Below the pieces are notes generated by a model. That model ran no database searches. It was not told the DNA's origin and saw only the letters and a list, made by a program, of their open reading frames with translations. Below, in pieces: positions 12,233-26,400 of a stretch of DNA of 64,000 nt. Numbering within the stretch: position 1 is the first letter of the stretch; each line of letters opens with the position of its first letter. The DNA comes from Lottia gigantea (taxonomy: Eukaryota > Mollusca > Gastropoda > Lottiidae), in the NCBI RefSeq assembly GCF_000327385.1, contig NW_008708003.1:81288-145287 (forward strand), in the 5' to 3' direction. Made by a program: the position numbers and the translations under genes.

Positions 12233-13737
12233 CTGAAAGAAAATGAAAAGGAATTTGCTGGCAGTCTGAAATTTGACGATAAAAGTTGTAAAATTGGACA
12301 CAATGAAGACGAAAACTCACAACTTGCAGCTTCTGATAGTAAAAAATGTCTGTCATGTGACGTTTATCCTGGTAGATGATTGGTCAAAATTTCGAGATTT
12401 CTGACACCAGAGAAATTTTGTTTTCTTTTGTCCACTTCAGCAATAATTCACAAAATTTCTCCTTCTTTGTAAAACCGTGTCGAATCTATCGTAGAACCTT
12501 AGAATTCTTGTAAAATAGTGATTTTCCTATCAAATATTGACAAAATTTGGTAAAAATATTAATATAAACCCATGATTCTTTGCCAATTTATTGTGAGTTA
12601 TTCCCCCTAATCCTTGACAACTCAAGTGTCAAATATTCACACTGTTTTCTGCAGAAAATCCAAGTCAATTTCCCAAAGAAATTAAAAATGTCATTATATC
12701 ACAAGTTCAATTCTCATACCTTAAATGTCATTCTTCTGAAGTACGTAATTAATTCCAGAAAGATGTCATTTCATTCCTGATTTTGTGACTCATAAAATCG
12801 CTTCGTAGCAATGTCTTGTTTTACTAGTCAGAAATTTCGGAAAACAATATTTCAATCAAATTCGATCAAATTTCGTGCCACTTGTGAAGAAATGAAGGCA
12901 ACGTTTCTGATTTAGATTTTGATATGTCAATTATAGAGATGTCATCTGCGGTATTTGTGAATTTATTGAAATTAAAAGGGAAACTTTATCGATAGGTTAA
13001 TTGCATAGCAACCTTAAGGGAGACTTCATTTCGTGACAAAATATTTTCTGAATTTTTAGTCAAATTCTGCAAAAAGACAATGATTTTGGTTTGCTTATTC
13101 TATTTTGTGATGTCAGTCATATATTTCTTTCAAAATTTCAAATACAAGTATGAAAACTTTTTGACTCGATACCCAAAGTTTTCGAAATGAAATATATTGC
13201 AAGTAGACCCCATTTGGAAACGTGCCAATTAGGCCAACGGGAAATAACTCTTGTTTTTAATCATAATTTTAGACTACAATTAAAAATTCAATATAAAATG
13301 CAATATTCCTTTGATAAGCTTGTAAACGATAAATCAGTTCAGGAAAATTTCACGTAAAAATGAATTACCCTAATAGGAGTTTTACATCCATTGCAGTATG
13401 CAAGAAAGAAATTTTGCCATGGCAGACTTATTTCAATTCGTCAAATTATCTTGCACAGTCTGTAGCACAAATTCAGAGAAAAGATTCAGCATATCTACAT
13501 TTTCTGAGCTAATAGGGGACTGGTGATAATCTTCACAGTTTGCACCAGGTTGGATCTACCTTGGCAATAAACATAATGAATCTATGTGTGCTTTGCAGCG
13601 AGCCCCTTTCATATCCTACATAATGTACTTGTGCACTTAGTTCAAGTAAACTATTTCTCAACCATCATTTCAACCCAATTCATGAATATAAAACACATAT
13701 AGGTATTTTTCTTTATTTTTTTTCAATTTACAATAAT
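12233..13737. other. Stretch between FAM117-like exon and RPL27 3' end
   Basis: The missing first exon and promoter of the FAM117-like gene should be here or further right (possibly beyond RPL27), but no phase-compatible coding exon was recognised. A donor-like AAG|GTATGAG on the minus strand near 12711 is in the wrong phase. A minus-oriented GGATGTAAAACTC copy lies near 13375-13390. The RPL27 polyadenylation region is at the right end. Confidence 0.45.
13712..13717 (-). terminator. RPL27 polyadenylation signal AATAAA
   Basis: A minus-strand AATAAA lies about 20 bases after the RPL27 stop codon, giving the very short 3'UTR typical of ribosomal protein mRNAs. Confidence 0.65.
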
Positions 13738-16672
13738 TTAGAATTTCAGTTTCCTGAAAAACCATCTGTTTCTTCCATTCTTATATCTGAAAAAAAAACC
13801 AAAAACCAAGTCAATATTTTCATATTTTGCTGTGCTGAAGAAAGGTAATGTCACATACATCAAGGGACAAGAGGATGTGCCACGGCCCACGATACAGCCT
13901 ACAAATACCGATATATTGCTACCATGCTTTAAAAAAAAAAGTCACATTGTGAGCCACTTAACAAGGTAGCAAACAGTCAAAAAGTGTAAATAAATGGGTT
14001 GAAAAACTATGAAACTACTAACCGGTCTTGTAATTTAGCTTTAACTTCTTTCCTAGCCTTGGCTTTTAATGCAGGATCTTTAGCTGCGTCTCTGTTAACT
14101 ACATTTTTATCTAAACCAACATCAAGTGAATATCTAGGAGAAAATATAAATAATATCTATTAAACTAGACCAAGCAGATCATTTCATGTAGTCATGTTTG
14201 TTCAGCAGCAGTGTACGAAGTTTATCACCTCTGAGGTTGGGTAAAATGATCAAAATAATTGATATGGCATGGAATTCATAATTTTCTTTGTTGATTATCA
14301 AATTTTATAATCTTATTATATGTCAAAGTAACATTTTCTCCATTGTACCCGTTAACATGTAGTAATCTCTCATATAGGTTCCTTTCAGAACATACATACC
14401 CAAAATAAGGCGGTGGACAAAATTATTTAAGTTCATATGGATAGGGTAGGTAGGTAGGAAAAAAATTTAATTTAATTATAAATATTTTATATGGGTAAGA
14501 CTATCATTATATAATATACACAGAATACATCCTATCTGGATGAAATAAATCATTTATATTTCAAAGTTTGTACTGTATTTTGGCTGTTCAATTTTACATT
14601 TGAAGAGTATGATTCTATGTTTAAAAATTGGCATGAAACTTAAAAATTGGCATGAAACCTATCACCAGCTTTTCAAATAGATCGTCTGTTAGGACAGTCC
14701 ATGTTGTTTGGTTTACCACACCCTGACGTCTCTACAGCAAGCAAAAAACAATCCCGATTATAAATCAAGTGGGGAGTGTCATTTTCGGTAGCACATATCA
14801 TGCTCCATCATGACAGACAACAGTTAAGTCATGTTTCGTTGTGATTTATTGATTTACTGGTTATGTAAATCGTGGTTATATGGAATTCATTCATTTTAGT
14901 TTTCATTTCATTACAGACAAAATTTATTTTAGTACAAAATTTCATTTATTCGTCAATTTGCATTATACGTAAATGTTCGAATATAGAGTAGTCATGATCG
15001 TATAGGACTCTTAATGGAAGCATTTATGTAGCTGGTAGTAGCTGGTGCAGGTCTTGATTAAGACATATATCATTTATAAATCTCAGCCAAATGATCAGGC
15101 GTAGTCTTGTTCATCTTAGGCATAAAAGGGCGCACGAGTGTGTATGTTTTGTTGTGTCTCGATTGATGGTGAAGTACCAGTTATTTATAGCACAATCTCG
15201 TGAACTGATTAGTGAACGTATTCAGTTGACTCACGCATTTGTGCAAATTAGATGATGTTTTGGCAGTCAGTGTTAATATACTGTAGATCTATTCAAATAT
15301 TGAAAAAAAAAATCATCAAAAACTCCATAATTTTTTTTTTAGTCACTAGGTTTGGAACAGGGTCGGTTGGGAAACCGGAACCGTAATTAATTTTTTCCAC
15401 TGCTTAAACTATATCAATAAAAGCAAGATCATGTTGCAAAATTACACATGAAATTAAGAGTTTTTGGCTTGTTTTTAATTTAGTATTTACAAGATTTCTT
15501 GATTCTTGATTTGTAGTCTGCCATTGATATTTGATCTCAATTTTGTTATCGATACCAAGCTCTTATCACCTCTAATTATTGCCTCCGAACATTCTCATTA
15601 ATGACAAATCACCTCCCTTTACAGATCATAAGTCACTATATAATTTATCCACTCAACAATCCTCAACCAATAAAAATTAATGACAAGAATTTTGCAAGCA
15701 ACTACTAGATGCGATAATATGTAATTAGATGTGAAGAATGTTGTACACTGTGTTGCTTAAGGAGTTGGAATAAGTTGACATTACATTACAGCAGGTTCTT
15801 CTTGGAACAACCAAAATCCATGTATTCGAGCTGCAATCATCAACATTTGACAAAATATTCGTATTTTTCAGATCAGCAGTAAATTTTTTTTGGAAAATAA
15901 ATCATTCATCCCTCAGAAATTTTTTGGCTCCAACCATCTCTAATTTTTTTTTTTTGGAGAAAGTTATTATTGACAATATTTTTTTTTTTTTTCCTGCCGA
16001 TAAGGTTTCAGTTCAGTTTTAAAAAAAATGTCCTAGTAAAAATGACAATTAAGAGTCTACTAACCTGGTAGGCATCAGATGGTTGTAGTTATACACTTTA
16101 ACAAAGGTCTTGATCCTGGATCTCAGAGATAACTTTCTTTTGGTCATTTTCTTGGTTAGTTTCTGGGGATATTTAGCAATTCCTGCAACTAAGGCATGCC
16201 CGTATGGCTTATCTGTTGCACCTTCATCAAAATTCTGAAATTCATTTTCATTAAGTTTTATAAGAAATTAAAAATAGTTTGAAGTAAAATATTTTCTTTC
16301 AGGTTGGGATAATGAAGACCGGCGATTCTTGGTAGATTTATCGAAAGGCATTAATTCTGTCTGTTTCATAATTCTGACAATTTTACTAAATGCAAAGGGA
16401 TCTCAACATGTAAATCCTGAAGCCAATGCCTCAGACAGTTCTTCCTAAACAAATGGATACATGCAAGTTCTTAGGACCTGTATCACTGACAAGAGGCAAC
16501 AGTATTGAAAGATTCACTAAAGCTACCAGTCGACTGTTAAAAATCAAGAAATTGCCATTTCAGAGATAAAAATGATTATATGGGCTCTTACTTTGACGAT
16601 TATTCCCTTGTGTCCAGCATAACGTCCATTTAACACCAGGACCACTTTATTGGACTTGATAAATTTTCCCAT
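13738..16672 (-). CDS. RPL27: 60S ribosomal protein L27 (eL27), complete
   Basis: Four coding exons on the minus strand: 16672-16592, 16234-16065, 14133-14023 and 13786-13738. They total 136 codons plus TAA, exactly the usual eL27 length, with all phases consistent. The protein begins [20 protein letters not shown], contains [16 protein letters not shown] and [18 protein letters not shown], and ends [10 protein letters not shown]; this is the conserved eL27 sequence end to end. It is a structural protein of the large cytosolic ribosomal subunit. The ATG sits six bases into the second exon (after TTTCAG|TGACA); a non-coding first exon is proposed at 17384-17355. The gene is divergently arranged with the ceramide synthase gene. 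Confidence 0.97.
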
Positions 16673-17354
16673 TGTCACTGAAATAATAAACAAATTAAAA
16701 TAAACACTTTGATAATAGGTGTTTGCTCATATAGAAGCACTGGCCTAGGTCACAAGCAGAGAACAGACCCTTGTTGACGTTGTACGGTACGGAACCAATA
16801 TTAATAAAATATGGGCAATGTGGAGAAAATAGTGTAGGGTCTTGTTAAATCAAAAGACATGCATAGTTCCTTTTGTTAGCAAGTGTTTGGCAATTTGTTT
16901 GTTGTAACCTAGCTAAATACATTGGTTTGCCAATAGACATATTTTGATGCCATCAAAAAATACTCAGAAACAGCAAAATCGAAAATGCAGAACAATTTGT
17001 CTTTAGTTCGGACAGTCGATCTGAGAGACAGATAGTGAGATTTCAGCAATAGATCTCATGCAAAATGCTACTATAATAGGAAGAGAAACCAGTATTTCAC
17101 TATTGTAGGTATCAAATTGATTAACGATCATGCTCATGATGCTAAGAGAGTTTCAACTTTCATCAGCAAGGAAAGTGATGGATTGTTTACTTCGATTGAA
17201 CATCTTAAAAATTGTAATCAGAAAGACAATGGGTAGACATTTTATGATCAGATGAATAAACAGATAGAAGAGGTTCTAATGGGTGAAAACGGATTAAGAT
17301 TTAGGTGTCTGTTAATCTGGATGAAAAGAGATTAAGGAATAGTATATTTGTCAC

Positions 17355-17384
17355 CTCTTAGTCAATGGAAGTTGCGTGAAAAAG
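17355..17384 (-). other. RPL27: RPL27 non-coding first exon with 5'TOP-like start
   Basis: On the minus strand a pyrimidine tract CTTTTTC (from 17384) is followed by a short leader ending in AAGAG|GTGACA. Ribosomal protein mRNAs start with a C plus pyrimidine run (5'TOP), and eL27 genes commonly have a tiny untranslated exon 1 before the ATG exon. Start and donor positions are inferred, not proven. Confidence 0.6.
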
Positions 17385-17464
17385 ACCGAGACCGGAAGTT
17401 CGCGTTATCTCGTCAGGTGCACGAGATCAGACGAGAAACAGTTCAATCTTACTCAGAGTGAAAA
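17355..17464. promoter_or_regulatory. Bidirectional promoter of RPL27 and ceramide synthase
   Basis: About 80 bases separate the inferred RPL27 start (17384, minus) from the ceramide synthase ATG (17465, plus). The interval is CpG-bearing and holds ACCGGAAGTTCGCG at about 17391, an ETS-type GGAA site common in housekeeping bidirectional promoters. No TATA box. The plus-strand start must lie within roughly 17410-17460. Confidence 0.6.
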
Positions 17465-20400
17465 ATGGCCGCGGTGTGGGAGGCTGTGACTACGACTTTC
17501 TGGAGCGAATGGTTCTGGCTTCCTCGTCACGTTTCGTGGGAGATTCTTAAAAATGAGGAAGATGGCATTTATCGACCCCAAACAGGGGACATCATTATTA
17601 TGGCCCCCTTGACAGTGCTGCTAATTGTACTACGACAACTTTTCGAGAGGTGAGATATAAAATAATAATTCTGAATGAGTCTCTAACCAAATGTATGGTA
17701 GTTCGCCTACTACTGAAAAAAAAAGAGCTCACCCTTTAAAGATTATTTGTTATAACCCTTAACAATTATAAGATCGAAAATGTTTCATTATTTAAACTCT
17801 TAAATCATAATATACAATGGTTTGATCAGACTACTCTACCTTCTGAATACATTGAGCATTGAATTAAATTTTTCCTCTTATTTCATAAATATGCAAAATA
17901 AAATTTTCAAATGTATACCATTTGTCTTAGAATGTCTTCGGGTCCATAGAAATATAAGGTTCAATATTTTACTTTCAAAATAGACACACTTCCCTCCCAC
18001 TTCACATGAAAACGGCCTAATTTGCGGACCGAAAATTCCCCTCTGTAAAATCATTTTAACAAGCAATATTTTCTTCAGTGGTAAACATTTTCATCAACTC
18101 AAAGGCAATCTAAGACTCTCAGTAGTATTTTGTAGTTGATATTTCAATACATATAGAAATGATTGCCAAAATTCAATTCAGAAAACAATGTTTCTTCAAA
18201 TATTCTCTGAAATTCTCTGAATTGGTTTGTTTCGATATCCTTTTTGAATCCAACACCTTGACCCATATTTCATGAAAAAAATGGTGACCAACAAATGTGA
18301 AAGATAAAACTTAATTTATTGCTAACATGCATTGAAACAACATAAGAATATGACCAACATTGTGTTCCATAGAGTTTTTCTGCTAACATGGAATCCACTG
18401 GTTAGTCATTTGACTTTGTTCACTGGGATATATTAGGTTTGCATGAATTAAAGTTACTTGACTGTAACATTGTTGCAAGCAAGTTTGCTCAGTTCACAAA
18501 GTAAGCTTTTATCATGAGTCTGAAAATTGTTTAAATCCTTTCTAATTATGACATCCGTTTCCATTGCTGGTGATAACATAGTTGAGGGTGTTGCACATAT
18601 GGGTTATAAATTTTACATTTGAAATAAACAAATTTCCTTCTTCCTAATATTTTCTGTGAAAATGATCCGTATTTCAGATTTAAAAAAAAAAAATTTTTTT
18701 CAGTGGTTGTCATTTTCAACAACCTAAAGTCAATCTAAGACGCTAAGTGGTATATTGGTCAGATAGTAATTTACAAACATCTTATAATGCTCGGTAGCCC
18801 ATCACATAATCTCATTTATTCTCAATGTAGTTGTTTTCTTCAATTTTTAATGTCACTGAATTCTTCTAGGCCGCTGTTTTACCAGTATAACTGGTTTAAA
18901 GAGACAAGTGCGCCATTTTCGGGGATAGTTTGTGTCTTGAAAATATGTTAAATAGTCTTACTAGAAATGTACGAAAATCATATAATTTGTTCAAAAATAT
19001 CCCAAACTTTGAGTTTTACTCACTATTTCTATATATATGTCTTTTCTATAATAATAGAGTATCTTAAAATGACTTGTCTTTCTATATCCTAGATACATCG
19101 CAAAACCAATGGGACGCCATTTTGGATTACGGGAAGAGGACAGTCAAAAAGCTCCCCCTAATGAAAAATTGGAATCATTTTATGCAAAAAACAAAAAACC
19201 AAATGATCAGAATTATTTGGTAAGTATTTTAATTTGTTGATAGTTAAATGGATACTTCTTCTACAGCTTTATGGAACAACAATCACCTGAGGACGACAGA
19301 CACGTCGAAATGTTGCATAAAACTTTAACCAGTGATGGTTGTGTCATAAAACTGTGTCTATATATTGCAATTTATTGATTGATGTTTTGGTGTTGAGGCT
19401 TAAAATGACTGAATAATTTGAGATGAAGTCATGGAAGACACATTTCTCTACAATTAGGCATTTATTTTGTCCCAAAGCCGGGGAAACAAAAAAAAATTTG
19501 AAGCCTAAATTCATTTTGAACCATGATAGTGTGGAGTATGATTATTTTGAGATACTGTAGTGACTTCATCAGACTGAAACCCGCAGTTGTGTTATCTCAT
19601 CATTATCAGAATAAAGTTATATTTAACCCTATAAAGATGGGTTCCCGCATTGTCATTTATGAAAATCAAAATGCTAACTTATATGAATAGAAAGTAGAGG
19701 TGTTCTAATGACATGAAAAAGTACCAGTTTGTCTCACATGTCCATAATTCATTCATGATAAGCTAAATTAGAAGAGAATTACCAGCAGAATTTCAATGAG
19801 TGACCGATCAAAAAAGGTCAAAAATTATTTTTTTGATTATCTAGACTGTACATACAAGGACATTTATGATTGGTTAAAACTCTTAATTATATGCAATATA
19901 AGAAAATAATGATATGATACAGAATACATGCTTATTCATTCGAAACACCAATTAATCAAATAGTTTGCTTAAATTGACACTAAAAAATAAGGAAACCCAT
20001 CTTTAAACACTGATTGTAAACAAATTAATAGCAAATTTTTTTTCTGCTTATGTATCTCTATTGTAATCTGGGTAATTGTTTGGTCAATTAACTGATTAAA
20101 TGATCTAACTTACTTAGCAAATAACATAAGCTGCCAGTCACGTGTAGCATGATTGTGAAAGCTTTAATGAAATAGATTTCCACCAGATAGAAAATTTAGT
20201 CGATACTTATTGAATGAAAAAGTGGGTTAGGCTAGGTCCTAGGTACTAAAGATTTTTCTACTGCAGCCCCCTCTTTATTTTGGGCGAGAATTTTTTCTCT
20301 CTGTATTTAACGGTAATTTGTCAAGTGATAGATGTATTGCGACTTTAAAGATAGTCCTTAAATTAAGAGACTTCGAGAGATAATTTTTACACTTACATAT

Positions 20401-23400
20401 GTATTTAATGCTATATTGTGGTTGTCCAATGATACATTTTATTATCAGTTTGAATACTTATCTTACAGATGTTTTGTTTTCATTGACTTTCTTTACAAAC
20501 GCCTGAACGACCAGCCTCTAATATTTAAAATACAAGAATCATATGATTATGTGGCAATATTGACATTACCGTGTCATGTAGTAGACTGTAACATCTGTCT
20601 GTATTCCAAACTAAGTTACCCTATATGAATGATGACAGATGACTGTATTTTGAATATTAAAATCTTTGATGATTTCAGACTTTAACAAAACAGACAGATT
20701 TAAGCAGACGACAAATAGAACGTTGGTTTCGTCAACGTCGTAATCAAGACCGAACCAAAACTCTCATCAAGTTTTCAGAAAGCAGGTATGTAAAAAGCAA
20801 ATTAAACAAAAGAGCTCATATGATTTTTAAAGTTTAAGATACTCCTGCAGATACGATTAAAAAATTATTACAATTTGGTGTTAATTTTGGTAACATTCGT
20901 ACACTAGTTTTTCAACACCTACCAGTACCCAAAAAAATCAATTATAATTGATTAATAATTAAATATTTTATTATGATAAGTGGTATCAGGTGTTATTTTT
21001 GATTAATTTTGAAATTAACGACTTTAGGTTGAATTTTCAGTCCAGGGACATATTTTCTCAAAATTTTGGTGTATAGTTTTCATAGATTTGAGCAAAAAAA
21101 TTTCCAACTTACTTAAAAGTCAGACTTCCTCTTTAATTTCTCTAGATGCTATACCAAATGATATTTGTTGAGCTAACATTTTACTTATTTCAAGGGCTGT
21201 TGAACACTTGTGTGATTTATCATGCTTTGCTGAGTATAATTATTTAGAGAAATAAATCTATGATTATATTCTAGAAGCTAAATGCATTTAATTGATATTT
21301 TTCAGCTGGAGATGTGTTTTCTATTTTGTTATATTTTGGTATGGGGTGTATGTTTTATATGATGTGAGTTTGTTTTATTATTAGCCCACATTCAAATTGT
21401 TATTAAGTCGCCCATGTCTGTGGGTCTTTTTGTCCACATTGTTCATCCAGTTATGATCAAACTTCCATGCAGAATGGTAATGTTTGAAACACGTTTGATC
21501 TTTCAGATTTGTAATTACCTTGAATAGCTCTTGGTTTGTTGAGCTTGGTTTCCCCTTTTCAGTGATGTAGGCTGTCATGAAATAGTGTCTACTCTTTCAG
21601 ATGGAAGAATAAACTGAGGTCTTGTGTGCTACAGGGTGTGCTCCTTAAAGATGCCTTTGACAGTTAAAATTCAAAAAAGAGTAGGCTTATGTCCTTTTCC
21701 CAGCAAAATGTCCTTGTGCACACTGCATAGCAAAAATGTTTAAATACTTTGAATTTAAGGGGTAATCCTAAATGCCAATCCCTAATTTTTCTTAGTATTT
21801 TTACTTGAGAGGTGATAGTCGTACATTGTCAACAAGAATGTTGAATGTGCAAAAGTAATCCATGTAAGTCTGAAACTGTCCTACTTTAGTTAAAACTACT
21901 TTTAGCCACAAATTAGCCCTAACATTTTTTGATAAAATTCCATTTCATTTCAATAATCCAAACAGATATGTTTATGTATTTAATTGTTTGTTTTATTTTA
22001 GGAAGAATTTGTGTGGGATCGTGCAGAATTATTTAGAGGCTGGCCTCATCATGTAAGTTCAAAAGTACAATATATTTAAGCAGATCCCCACTACATCATT
22101 CTTGCCAATAAAAACTGTATTGACGCCAACCAAAGTTCTCTGTGGTCATGTTTTTTAATCTCAATGTGTGTGAAAGTCTGTTGTCCTTTAATAGGTCATC
22201 TCATTATTTTAGTCCACCTGGATAATGCAACCGACTACCAGCTGGATCTCCATGAATCGTGGATGCTATTCTTTTGTTGTGAGCTTTCAGTATCCTTTCT
22301 GGTTAATCTCATAAGATATTTGTCTAATAGGAGATAAGATTATGTCTGTTATTTTGAATCTATCCACAAAAGTCACAATAAACATATAACAGCTGGCAGC
22401 TTTTTATTAAAAGCTTTTTCATACTTTTTATCATAATGAACAGGGACATCTTAAAAAAAAAAATAAAATAAGATGTTGTGGTTAGCAGGGACAAAATTCT
22501 AATTATTTTTTTTTCTAGCACGTTAGTGATGAATTATTTTGGTATTATGCTGTTGAATCAGCTTTTTATCTCTCCTTAGTATTTACTTTATTTACTGACG
22601 TCAAACGCAAGGTAAGTGACCTTTACATTTATAATTAGTCTAAAACATCTGCCTAAAGCTATTCTAACCTCTGGATATTTTGTCAGAAAAATTGTCCATG
22701 TTTAATGGGGAACATAATATTGAATTGCCTTTGCAATGAATTTAAAGCAAAGGACAGACTGGGCGAATTTTATTTACCGGTACTTGGGCGAAATATCTGC
22801 TGCCAAATTCATTCGGCGAGTACTTGCGTTGATAACTCGCTCGCAACTCATGCGAATGGCACTTAGTCACAGGATGAAAATATGTATGGTATGTTTCATT
22901 TTTAAAAAAAGCTGATGGAACTGGAGATGTGACATAAATGGTGTATGAAGAAAAAGATGGTGTGACTGAACTACAAAATATTTATCTTTCCAAATATATC
23001 TGGGTTTTGCAGATTTAAATAGGTTTAAAACCCTTGAACCTGCGATGATGCAGAATGTCCCCATATAATTTTACCTATTTTTTTCTATCTCTACACCATC
23101 CACCATCTATCCAAATACCTATCAGAGACTGGAATAGAGACATGTTTCGGTCTGCTTTACTAGCCAAAGATAATTCTAAAGAAGTTAACCTATCTATGCT
23201 AAGGGAGACACACCAGTCAAAATAATCAACCGACTTGGCACCAACCCGTACCTAACACAGTCTATAGCCAAAAGGCCCTCCATTTTACAATGACAAATCT
23301 AAATCAAACCCCCACTTTGAAATTTGGAGATCTTTATATGTTATTGTAGTAATGAGGACACTGAAAATAGTCAAACCTGTATACCTTTTTTATACGCCCA

Positions 23401-26400
23401 CACGTAAGATGGGCGTATATTGTAATCACCCTGTTGGTCGGTCCGTCCGTCCGTTCACATTTGGCTCGTGCTCACTCTACAGACTACAGTTCTTTATGGA
23501 TTCTTTTGATTTTTATTTTGTATGTCAATGTTGTTATGAAGATGATCCCTATTGATTTTCGTGATGATCGGATAATTTTTCACCGAAATATCGTGTCTGA
23601 CTTGAGGTTTTTCTCTATTAGCTATATTGTGCAACTCGTGCTCACTCTACAGGCTACAATTTTTTACAGATTCTTTTGATTTTTATTTTGTGTGTCAATG
23701 TCATTATGAAGATGATCCCTATCGATTTTCGCGATGATCAGATAATATTTCACCGAAATATCGTGTCTGACTTGACGTTTCACTCTATTAGCTATATTGT
23801 GCAACCCTGTAGTCACTAAAGACTGTTTAATCATTTCTGACAGCTGCCAGTGGGCGTATGTTACCTTGCCTGGCAAGCTATCTTAAAATTAAATGGTAGT
23901 GAATTTTCTTTTCTTTTTTTTGCCAAATTATGCTTCATCCTTAATAAATTCTCTCTATTTGGCAGGATTTTAATGAGATGATTATACATCATATTTGTAC
24001 GTTATGTTTATTGTTTACGTCATATAGTTCTAATCTGATACGTATTGGCAGTTTAGTTCTTGCTGTTCATGATGTGGTAGATTCTTCACTGGAGGTAAGT
24101 AACTTCTCTATTCTAATTGATCCTGTTCAGTGAGTTCATCTATTTTGCTCATATTAGTCTAAGTGAGGAGATACGTGGAATATGCCTTGTTATCACTCAC
24201 TATTTTGCTGTCAACAAGGGGTGCGTATTATATACGGGTAAAAGGATTTTTCCAGTTTTTGATGGGGTAAGGAAGGGGTGCACATTATACACACTTGTGC
24301 ATTATATTCTGAATTATACGGTATTGAGGCATCATGTACTATAGCACAGGCTTTTCTTGATCTTCTGTCAGTTAGACCGAAGTGGAGTGGAAAAGTTGGA
24401 TGTAATTAGTCTATATTGGAAAAGTGAGGTCTAGTATGAGAATTCTATTTCTGTAGGTAGCATTTGGTTTAGCTGCAGTCCATTGCTTCTCAACCTCAGT
24501 GAGATCATGCCTTTCTGAAACAGTTCTTCCAAAATAGATCAGTCATTTTGAAACTTATTTTACGATTTTCTGTATGTCCGAGGTGAATGATGTCAATTAT
24601 TGCAGTTGTAGATCACCTTGTTTCCCATCTTACCCCAGTCTGACGATTACTCCCCATTTTCCCCCTAGGCAACAATTCCTTCCCATGGTCTTTCAATTCC
24701 TCCATGGGGAGAAGCACTGCTCTAGTCAATTAAGGCCTTGGGATTTTTCAACCCAGGCTTCCCTCTATCAGACATGCAGATCAGAGAGGATGAGTGTGTT
24801 TAATTTTAGATTTCAAGAACAAGTTCTTCTAAATAGTTGNNNNNNNNNNNNNNNNNNNNNNNNNNNNNNNNNNNNNNNNNNNNNNNNNNNNNNNNNNNNN
24901 NNNNNNNNNNNNNNNNNNNNNNNNNNNTCCAAATATATCTGGGTTTGCAGATTAAATAGGTTAAAACCCTTGAACCTGCGATGATGCAGAATGTCCCCAT
25001 TTAATTTTACCTATTTTTTCTATCTCTACACCATCCACCATCTATCCAAATACCTATCAGAGACTGGAATAGAGACATGTTTCGGTCTGCTTTACTAGCC
25101 AAAGATAATTCTAAAGAAGTTAACCTATCTATGCTAAGGGAGACACACCAGTCAAAATAATCAACCGACTTGGCACCAACCCGTACCTAACACAGTCTAT
25201 AGCCAAAAGGCCCTCCATTTTACTCCATTGGATTGCAAACTTTCCAATGGGATCAATGACAAATCTAAATCAAACCGCCACTTCTTTCTGTGTTAAACAT
25301 TATCATTACATAAAGCGCTGAAATATTCAGTCAGTATATTGTGGGACCTAATTTTAATTTTAATAAAACATGACTAAATTATAAGACAAAGACAATTAAA
25401 TTTTGAAATTTGGAGATCTTTATATGTTATTGTAGTAATGAGGACACTGAAAATAGTCAAACCTGTATACCTTTTTTATACGCCCACACGTAAGATGGGC
25501 GTATATTGTAATCACCCTGTCCGTCCGTCCGTCCGTTCACATTTGGCTCGTGCTCACTCTACAGGCTACAGTTCTTTATGGATTCTTTTGATTTTTATTT
25601 TGTGTGTCAATGTCATTATGAAGATGATCCCTATTGATTTTCGTGATGATCGGATAATTTTTCACCGAAATATTGTGTCTGACTTGACGTTTTTCTCTAT
25701 TAGCTATATTGTGCAACTCGTGCTCACTCTACAGGCTACAATTTTCACATATTGTTAATTATTAATAATGATCATAATATTATTGTTAATTATTAATAAT
25801 GATATTGTTAATTATTAATAATGATATTGTTAATTATTAATAATGGTTTTGTTAATTATTAATAATAATAATAATATTGTTAATTATTAATAATGATAAT
25901 ATTACTAATTAATAATAATAATGATAATAATAAAGTCTTTAATAATCAAGGTGAAAAATTAGGCCAATAGAATTTTGCCCTGTGAAATAAGATAACATGA
26001 AAATAAATACATATCAAATAACTCAATGGTAAGTAGGATGTTAAAATGTATTTTTTTTATTTTCTAGGGTTGTATACAGTGCATTGGTAATCTCCTTGGA
26101 GTATTTTGATGTGATACCAATCTACTGGTTTATTAACGGCATGTTGATTATTCTCCAGATCTTGCATATATTTTGGTCGGTTATCATCTTTAAAGTTGTC
26201 ATTAGTACCCTTAAAAGTGGTCAGGTGAGTTGAACTTGTTTTATTAAAGGGAGGGTGTCTACCACTTTACATGGCATCAAGCATACTGGGTTCTAATCTC
26301 GATTGGCGTGTAAAAGTCTGATGACTTTGAATAAGTTACATTCACTCATGATTCCAGTCAATGGGTATGGATAATACGGGAAAGATGAATACCAAGAGAT

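Noticed and set aside
24180-24320. Possible DNA transposon end (GGTGCGTATTATATACGGGT and GGTGCACATTATACACACTT)
   Set aside because: Two short similar motifs without a clear inverted partner or target duplication; left unclassified.
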